A stretch of 64,000 nucleotides of DNA from Nonomuraea polychroma (GTDB taxonomy: Bacteria > Actinomycetota > Actinomycetes > Streptosporangiales > Streptosporangiaceae). The notes under the pieces were generated by a model. That model saw nothing but the letters and a program-made list of their open reading frames with translations, searched no databases and was not told where the DNA came from. Below are positions 59,013 to 64,000 of this stretch, piece by piece (within the stretch, counting starts at the first letter, position 1; the number at the start of each line of letters is the position of its first letter). The stretch is taken from NCBI RefSeq assembly GCF_004011505.1, contig NZ_SAUN01000001.1, positions 3,596,001-3,660,000 of the forward strand. The letters are read 5' to 3'. The position numbers and the translations under genes are program-made.

Positions 59013-60401
59013 ATCGAGCTGGACCGCGACGCCGGGGTGCCGCTGCACCGGCAGATCGAGAGGTCCATCCGCGCAGGCATCCGGGCCGGCCTGCTGCGAG
59101 CGGGCGCGTCGCTGCCACCCACCCGCACCCTCGCGACCGGCCTCGGGGTTTCCCGCGGGGTCGTGGTGGAGGCCTATCAGCAGCTCGTCGCCGAGGGCTA
59201 CCTCGTCAGCCGATCGGGCGGTTACACCCAGGTCGCCGCGTCGATGCCGCCGGCCGCCGCGGGCTCGGCGGCTTCGACGGCGCAGCCGGCCGCGCGCAGC
59301 GTCGGCTTCAGGGTCGACTTCGGGTACGGGCGCACCGACGTTTCGCAGTTCCCGCGGGCCGCATGGCTGCGCTCGGTCCGAACCGTGCTCACCACCACGC
59401 CCAACGACCGGTTCGCCTACCTCGACGGGCGTGGCGTGCCGGAACTGCACGAGGCCCTGTGCGACTACCTCAACCGGGTGCGCGGCACATCGGCCGTCCC
59501 CGGCAACGTGGTGATCTGCAACGGCTATGGGCAGGGCATCTCGCTGCTGATCCAGGTGCTCGTCCAGCACGGCGCCAGGCGGATCGCCCTGGAAGACCCG
59601 TCGTCCAACGACGACGCCCGGGTGCTGGCCGGCGCCGCCGGTCTGGACGTGGTCGGCATCCCGGTGGGGCCGGACGGCGTTCAGGTCGATGCGCTCCATC
59701 GGGCCGACGCCGATGCGGTCGTGCTCACGCCGTCGCACCAGTGGCCGACCGGAGGAGTGCTGTCGGCTGCGGCGCGGGCCGAGGTGATCCGCTGGGCGGA
59801 ACGCCGCGGCGCGATCGTGGTCGAGGACGATTACGACGCGGAGTACCGCTACGACCGGTTGCCGGTGGGCGCCATGCAGGGCCTGGCGCCCGATCATGTC
59901 GTCTACTGCGGTACGGCCAGCAAGACGCTCGCGCCGGGGTTGCGGCTCGGCTGGCTGATAGTGCCTCCCCAGATGGTCGCCGACGTCGCTGCGGCAAAGG
60001 TGCTCGCCGACCGCGGTTCGCCGGTCATCGACCAGTTGACGTTCGCCGACTTCCTCGCACGCGGCGAGTTCGACCGCCACCTGCGCCGGATGCGTCCGGT
60101 GTACCGCCGCCGTCGCGACGCGCTGCTGGACGCCCTGCGCACCCACCTGCCCGATCTGGAACCGGCCGGAATCGCCGCCGGGCAGCATGTTGTCGCCTGG
60201 CTCCCGCCCGACCTCGACGAGGCGGCGGTGGTGACGGCCGCCGCCCGGCACGGGCTCGCCATCCACGGCGTCGGCCCGTACCGGATCGCCGGCACCGGAC
60301 CGGGTGGCCTCATCTTCGGCTACGCCACCCTCGGAGAGGCCGCCATCGCCGAGGGGGTCGCGCTGCTGGCGACGGCCATCCGGGACGTACGGGGACCCTG
60401 A
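58968..60401 (+). CDS. MocR-type PLP-dependent regulator (PdxR-like)
   Basis: Regulator of 477 residues: an N-terminal GntR winged HTH (RDAGVPLHRQIERSIRAGIR, then LPPTRTLATGLGVSRGVVVE) fused to an aminotransferase-fold domain. The PLP Lys lies in CGTASKTLAPGLRLGW, with VVEDDYDAEYRYDR before it. MocR proteins activate adjacent metabolic genes, often PLP synthesis or amine use. GTG 58968 is eight bases after TAAGGT, so the transcript may be leaderless. The oxidase at 60446-61801 is its likely partner, since both carry the same promoter segment. Confidence 0.95.
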   Translation: MGRLRTNFGPAEDLLIELDRDAGVPLHRQIERSIRAGIRAGLLRAGASLPPTRTLATGLGVSRGVVVEAYQQLVAEGYLVSRSGGYTQVAASMPPAAAGSAASTAQPAARSVGFRVDFGYGRTDVSQFPRAAWLRSVRTVLTTTPNDRFAYLDGRGVPELHEALCDYLNRVRGTSAVPGNVVICNGYGQGISLLIQVLVQHGARRIALEDPSSNDDARVLAGAAGLDVVGIPVGPDGVQVDALHRADADAVVLTPSHQWPTGGVLSAAARAEVIRWAERRGAIVVEDDYDAEYRYDRLPVGAMQGLAPDHVVYCGTASKTLAPGLRLGWLIVPPQMVADVAAAKVLADRGSPVIDQLTFADFLARGEFDRHLRRMRPVYRRRRDALLDALRTHLPDLEPAGIAAGQHVVAWLPPDLDEAAVVTAAARHGLAIHGVGPYRIAGTGPGGLIFGYATLGEAAIAEGVALLATAIRDVRGP

Positions 60402-60445
60402 TCCCGCGCAGGCGCTCCGCCGGCGGCACATCCAGGACATGCGCA

Positions 60446-61801
60446 TCAGCATGCCGGGCGGATGTTCTGGTTCAGATGGAACACGTTGGCCGGGTCGTAC
60501 GCGGTCTTCACCGCGGTCAGCCTGGCCAGCTTCGCGGCCGAATACGCCCGCCGTACGCCGCGCTGCCCATCGGCCAGCTCGTCGGCCGTCAACGAGTTGA
60601 CGTACACCCCACTCGCGTACGGCTCGAGCGACGCACCGGCGGCGCGGGCAGCACCCATCCTGGCGTCGTCCTCGGCCGGGTTCGTCCAGCGAGAGCCGGC
60701 ACCGAACTCGAACATCGTGCCACGGTGACTGAACGCCGCGTCTGCATCCGGGACATCGGCGATCGCGCCGCCGTGCGCCTGCAGGCCGACGCCCGGCAGG
60801 TGCGGGCTCGCGCTCAGGTCGGCGCCGCCGCGCAGCAGGAACGCCTCGATCGCCGCGGTGGGGAATCTCCGCAGGTAGTGCCCCTTGGAATAGCGGCGGT
60901 AGGCGTGACCGCCGGTGGAGTCGTCACGTTGCTGAAGTTCGAGGTACGACGGTGTGGTGACGCGCGACGCGACGGGACGCCCGAGCGCCCGCATCGCGGG
61001 GAGCAGCCGGCGGCCCTCGTCCGGGTCGCCGACCCACACGAACCCCAGCGTGGCGATCGGGCCGGCGGGACCGCTGCCGACACTGGCGGTGAACGTCGCC
61101 TGCCGGGGCGCGACGGCGTTCAGGTCGCGCCAGCCCTCGATGACCGGGACGGCGTCCTCGGCGCGGAAGTCGAACTCGGCGACCAGCGTCCGCGTGCCGA
61201 TGCGATGCAACTGGAACTCGAACTCGGTGACGATGCCGAAGTTGCCACCACCGCCGCGCAGGCCCCAGAACAGGTCGGGGTTCTCGATGCGGCTCGCGGT
61301 CACCACGTCCCCCTCGGCGGTGACCATCGTGTAGGAGACGACGTTGTCGCATGCCAGGCCGTACTGGCGGGCCAGCCACCCCATGCCGCCGCCGAGCGTG
61401 AGCCCGCCGACGCCGGTGTGCGAGACGTTGCCCGCGGTGGTCGCCAGGCCGTACGGCTGGGACGCCCGGTCCAGCGCGCCGAGCAGCGCGCCGCCCTGCA
61501 CCCGAGCCCGGCGACGGGCCGGGTCGATCCGCACGCCGCCCATGGGCGTCAGGTCGATCATGAGACCACCGTCAGGCACGGCGAAGCCGGCGACGTTGTG
61601 GCCGCCGCAGCGCACGCCGATCTCCAGGTCCAGTTCCCGGGCCATCCGCACGGCGGCGACCACGTCGGCGACGCCCACCGCGCGGACGATCATGCGTGGA
61701 CGCCGGTCGACCATGGCATTCCAGACGGTACGGGCGGTGTCGTAGCCGGCGTCGCCAGGCGTGAGTACCTGGCCGTCGAAGCGGGTCGCTGTCGTTGTCA
61801 T
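60446..61801 (-). CDS. Berberine-bridge-enzyme-like FAD oxidase
   Basis: FAD-linked oxidase of 451 residues, PCMH type, with probable bicovalent FAD. His68 lies in RCGGHNVAGFAVPDGG and Cys151 in GLACDNVVSY. The remaining signatures are LTLGGGMGWLARQYG, PDLFWGLRGGGGNFGIVTEF and the C-terminal AKLARLTAVKTAYDPANVFH. Such enzymes oxidise sugars, lactones, aromatic alcohols or indoles. ATG 61801 abuts copy 2 of the 91-bp repeat. It converges on MocR, with which it shares promoter sequence. Confidence 0.94.
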   Translation of the reverse strand: MTTTATRFDGQVLTPGDAGYDTARTVWNAMVDRRPRMIVRAVGVADVVAAVRMARELDLEIGVRCGGHNVAGFAVPDGGLMIDLTPMGGVRIDPARRRARVQGGALLGALDRASQPYGLATTAGNVSHTGVGGLTLGGGMGWLARQYGLACDNVVSYTMVTAEGDVVTASRIENPDLFWGLRGGGGNFGIVTEFEFQLHRIGTRTLVAEFDFRAEDAVPVIEGWRDLNAVAPRQATFTASVGSGPAGPIATLGFVWVGDPDEGRRLLPAMRALGRPVASRVTTPSYLELQQRDDSTGGHAYRRYSKGHYLRRFPTAAIEAFLLRGGADLSASPHLPGVGLQAHGGAIADVPDADAAFSHRGTMFEFGAGSRWTNPAEDDARMGAARAAGASLEPYASGVYVNSLTADELADGQRGVRRAYSAAKLARLTAVKTAYDPANVFHLNQNIRPAC

Positions 61802-61803
61802 GC

Positions 61804-61894
61804 CACTCAGCCTGGCAGGAATCGGTACACGCGATAAGGTCCGAATCTGTAGGCTCATTGAGGACCAATTCAGGGGCCGGTCGAGGATCTGCTC
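61804..61894 (+). repeat. 91-bp repeat, copy 2 (start-codon-less MocR relic)
   Basis: Same orientation and length as 58922-59012. Here the GTG is changed (CTGTAGGCTC), so no MocR is started, and the copy ends where the 3' end of the truncated lipoprotein hydrolase begins. It is a decayed duplicate of the divergent promoter and the first codons of mocR, located between the oxidase and hydrolase genes. Confidence 0.85.
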
Positions 61895-62649
61895 CGGTCT
61901 GACGTGCCGCCGAACGCCGTTCCGCCGAAAGAGACCTGGGGGTAGAACAGAGCCAGGTACTCGCGGACCTCGTCGCCCACGACCGCCTCGGGGACCCGTC
62001 GCTGGGAGTGGAAGGCGATGTGCCAGCTCAGTGAGCGGTACGTGGCCGCATCGACGGTGGGCCCGGGTAGCGGCAGGTCGAAGTAGCCGAGGCGTGCGGT
62101 GTCGTCGGGGAATTGGCTGGCGTACTGGGATGCGACAGCGGCACCGAAATCGTGGCCGACGACGGCGGCGTCCCGGATCTTGAGCCGATCGGCGATCAAC
62201 GTGTGCACGTACTGCGCCAGGGTGGCTTTGTCGTAGCCGGTCGGTGAGCCGGTGCAGTCGCCCAGTCCCGGGAGGTCGACAGCGTAGACGGTGTGGTGTT
62301 CGGCGAGTGCCTGCATGATCGGCCACCAGCCGTACCAGGTCTGGGGCCAGCCGTGGATCAGTACCACGGGTGTGCCGCTGCCGCCGGTCACGTAGTGCAT
62401 GCGGACGCCGTCGACATCGGCGAACTCGTGTCGGAAGGTGTTGTCGAACTCCGGGTCGTCCTGGGTGGCGACGGCGTAGGGGGCGGCGTTGGTGGAGGTC
62501 GGTGTGGGAGTCGAGGTCGGTGTGGGAGTCGAGGCCGGCGTGGAACAGGCCGCTGTGCCGATCGTGAGCAGGACGGTGAGCATGACGGTCGCCACCGTGC
62601 GCGCGGATCGGAGGAAGCGGTGCGACGACGGGCGTGTTGCGGTGATCAT
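61870..62649 (-). pseudogene. Alpha/beta-hydrolase lipoprotein, 3'-truncated
   Basis: From ATG 62649 the frame has a lipobox (MLTVLLTIGTAAC), a repetitive Thr/Pro/Ser linker (STPTPTSTPTPTSTN, encoded by tandem 18-base repeats), then HGWPQTWYGWWPIMQAL, PGLGDCTGSPTGYDKATLAQ and nucleophile GHDFGAAVASQY. This matches epoxide-hydrolase-like proteins. The similarity ends near 61897 with YPQVSFGGTAFGGTS. The acid and catalytic His, plus roughly the last 90 residues, are gone. The terminal residues are read from the MocR relic. It is inactive or nearly so. Confidence 0.8.
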
Positions 62650-62678
62650 GTGTTCCTGTCCACGAGAAGGTGGTGGGA

Positions 62679-63173
62679 TCAGCGTCCGGTCGTGCCGTCG
62701 ATCAGTTCACGGAGGATGTCCGCGTGGCCCGCATGGCGGCCGGTCTCCTCGATCATGTGGGTGAGGGCCCAGCGGATGCTGGGAGCGGGGCGGTCCGGCC
62801 GCGGTCGAGGGACCGGTGCCCTGAGATTGGTGCACTCGTGGAGAACGTCGTTGGCGCGCTCGACTGTCTCGCGGTAGCGGGCGACGACGTCGGCCACGCT
62901 GTCGGCTGGTGCGGCCTGGAACGTCGCCTGCCAGTCGGTGACGTCGTCCCCGAGGAACATCGCGCGTTCGACGAAAGTCAGGTGGTTGAGCAGGCCGAGC
63001 AGGTTCGTGCCTGATGGCACTGCGGCCGTTCGCACCTGCGGTTCGGGTGCACCCTCGACCTTCGCGGCGACCGAGGCCCGGAGGTAGTCGAGGAATCCGC
63101 GCAGGACTTCAGCCTCGCTGCTCCCGGTCCTGGGCGGCGGAGTGTCGCGGCGGCGGCGCACGGTGTCAGCCAT
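62679..63173 (-). CDS. DinB-family (DUF664) protein
   Basis: Four-helix-bundle protein of 164 residues of the DinB/DUF664 group, which includes thiol transferases (mycothiol-dependent) and metal-binding proteins. The metal-binding His pattern is NHLTFVER and HMIEETGRHAGHADILRELI. It opens with a charged N-terminal tail. ATG 63173 has GGGAGAAG upstream. It lies 47 bases after the methyltransferase gene on the same strand. A mycothiol S-transferase role is plausible but unproven. Confidence 0.92.
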   Translation of the reverse strand: MADTVRRRRDTPPPRTGSSEAEVLRGFLDYLRASVAAKVEGAPEPQVRTAAVPSGTNLLGLLNHLTFVERAMFLGDDVTDWQATFQAAPADSVADVVARYRETVERANDVLHECTNLRAPVPRPRPDRPAPSIRWALTHMIEETGRHAGHADILRELIDGTTGR

Positions 63174-63219
63174 GGTGGTCTTCTCCCTTCGGGGGCGGGG
63201 GGCGGCGCTGTTCGCCGTG

Positions 63220-63846
63220 TCAGGCGGTGCGGCGGATGAGCAGCACGTGGTCGGTCACCTCGGCGGTGCGCCCGCCCGGCCCGGTCGCGATCCTGCGGGG
63301 TGCGTCGGCCCGCTCGACCGTCCACATCGCCGCGTCCAGATCGATACCCGCCGCGACCTCGCACGGGCTCGGATACCGGACGTCCGGATCCTGGCTCCAC
63401 GACCACGGCGCGGCCGAGCCGTGATCGACGATCAGCAGCCGCCCATCCGGGCGCAGTGCGTGCGCGGCGGTGCGCAGGACGGTTGCTCGGTCCAGGTCGA
63501 AGGGGGTGTGCAGGTAGTGGGCGCAGATCAGGTCGAACTCGCCGTACGGGAAAGACGTGCGTAGGTCGTGCCGCACGGCCGTGACGCGATCGCCCATGCC
63601 GTACGTGCGGGCAAGGGCGGCGAGCCGCTCGACCGCCACGGCCGAGATGTCGGCGGCGGTGACGTGCCACCCCTGACCGGCGAGCCACAGCGCGTCACCG
63701 CCGTCGCCGCAGCCGAGGTCCAACGCGTCGCCGGGCGGCAGGCCCGCAACCACCTCGGTGAGGCGGACATTCGGCTGCGGATCGGTGGCCGCCGGCCGCG
63801 CCGCGTACACGCCGTCCCAGAACATGACCGCATCAGCGGCGTTCAT
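63220..63846 (-). CDS. SAM-dependent methyltransferase
   Basis: Class I methyltransferase of 208 residues. Motif I is DALDLGCGDGGDALWLAGQG, followed by ITAADISAVAVERLA-like AAxDIS, and FDLICAHYLHTPFD. It is close in style to small thiopurine/tellurite-type (TehB-like) methyltransferases. ATG 63846 has GGAAGGAC upstream; a TTG at 63849 is not needed. It diverges from the XRE gene at 63935, a common TehB-style arrangement, so that regulator may control it. Confidence 0.93.
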   Translation of the reverse strand: MNAADAVMFWDGVYAARPAATDPQPNVRLTEVVAGLPPGDALDLGCGDGGDALWLAGQGWHVTAADISAVAVERLAALARTYGMGDRVTAVRHDLRTSFPYGEFDLICAHYLHTPFDLDRATVLRTAAHALRPDGRLLIVDHGSAAPWSWSQDPDVRYPSPCEVAAGIDLDAAMWTVERADAPRRIATGPGGRTAEVTDHVLLIRRTA

Positions 63847-63934
63847 CAAAGAGTCCTTCCGTCGGTGTCCGCTCAGTCTCGTCAGGCGCGCACCGATCTG
63901 GCACGAAAACTTGCGGTTCTGGCAAGATGGCCTG

Positions 63935-64000
63935 ATGGACCGTGAAATGGACGAGGTGCTCGACGCGGTGGGGCCGCGACTTCGTGCGCTGCGTCGTCAC
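63935..64000 (+). CDS. Start of an XRE-type regulator
   Basis: From ATG 63935 the frame reads MDREMDEVLDAVGPRLRALR and runs off the end. VGPRLRALR is the usual N-terminus of XRE-cupin regulators. It diverges from the methyltransferase gene. AAGAT ends six bases upstream of the ATG with no ribosome site. Two TCTGGCA-like repeats lie in the intergenic region (63896-63927). Only the first 22 residues are visible. Confidence 0.6.
   Translation, partial: MDREMDEVLDAVGPRLRALRRH

Noticed and set aside
58706..61837. A 1043-residue plus-strand open frame, and similar giant antisense frames such as 51120-53993 and 28003-30258
   Set aside because: They overlap well-supported genes in other frames, are rich in Arg, Pro and Gly with no domain, and reflect high third-position GC.
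62490..62540. Tandem 18-base repeat near the lipoprotein hydrolase N-terminus
   Set aside because: It encodes a Thr/Pro/Ser linker (STPTPT), a common lipoprotein feature, not a mobile or regulatory repeat.
1..64000. tRNA, rRNA, CRISPR arrays, origins, riboswitches
   Set aside because: None could be recognised by reading; no cloverleaf, repeat-spacer array or known riboswitch core was evident.

Overview
The window is very GC-rich, dense with GTG starts, leaderless promoters, TetR/SDR pairs, ECF sigma factors and F420/PPOX-type enzymes. This points to an actinomycete, probably a filamentous one (Streptosporangiaceae such as Nonomuraea, or Streptomyces-like). The genus is a guess from gene style only. 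No rRNA, tRNA or CRISPR array was seen. Most of the window is accessory: small regulator-plus-enzyme modules, with at least ten broken genes between them.

Layout. 1-4719: the tail of an unknown gene, then a leftward unit of histidine kinase, response regulator, small exported protein and a fused SecDF. 4976-13666: MBL hydrolase/LysR pair, a truncated CocE-like gene, TauD-type dioxygenase, a TetR-controlled operon (NmrA-like reductase, PPOX protein, haloalkane dehalogenase), methyltransferase, SDR/XRE pair. 13650-18404: TetR-P450 operon facing a nitronate monooxygenase gene across a palindromic operator, an F420-reductase relic and a stand-alone ProA-like dehydrogenase. 18529-28000: NmrA protein, epoxide hydrolase, two paralogous SDRs, a frameshifted SMI1/KNR4 gene, MerR, TetR, a beheaded SDR, a beheaded ferredoxin-like gene and a Tn3 transposase scrap. 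Copies of AAACCGATCGGTTT at three loci (four perfect, one with a single mismatch) define a local TetR regulon.

28036-40872: PAS-GAF-SpoIIE phosphatase, FAD monooxygenase, SDR overlapping an internally deleted FAD-dehydrogenase relic, TetR, an ECF42 sigma/DGPF pair with VOC protein, a damaged hemerythrin gene, YceI and SnoaL genes diverging from an ECF41/SigJ-like sigma gene across a symmetric repeat, an exported protein, and an MFS/TetR pair with two operators. 41096-54134 is the best-organised block: an eight-gene leftward operon (binding protein, two permeases, an unassigned TIM-barrel-like protein, two D-2-hydroxyacid dehydrogenases, a Tat-exported BNR-4 propeller protein and an enolase-superfamily dehydratase). 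It diverges from a sugar isomerase-like gene, a LacI regulator and a DUF2264 protein. LacI-type operators lie at both ends. I infer catabolism of an acidic, probably uronate-containing, glycan; the chemistry is not proven.

54251-64000: AraC regulator, a membrane-anchored XRE regulator diverging from a four-cysteine exported protein, a serine-recombinase relic, MBL hydrolase, truncated RibD/DHFR-like gene, MocR regulator, berberine-bridge-type oxidase, truncated lipoprotein hydrolase, DinB protein, methyltransferase, and the start of another XRE gene. A 91-bp MocR promoter segment occurs twice, flanking the MocR-oxidase pair.
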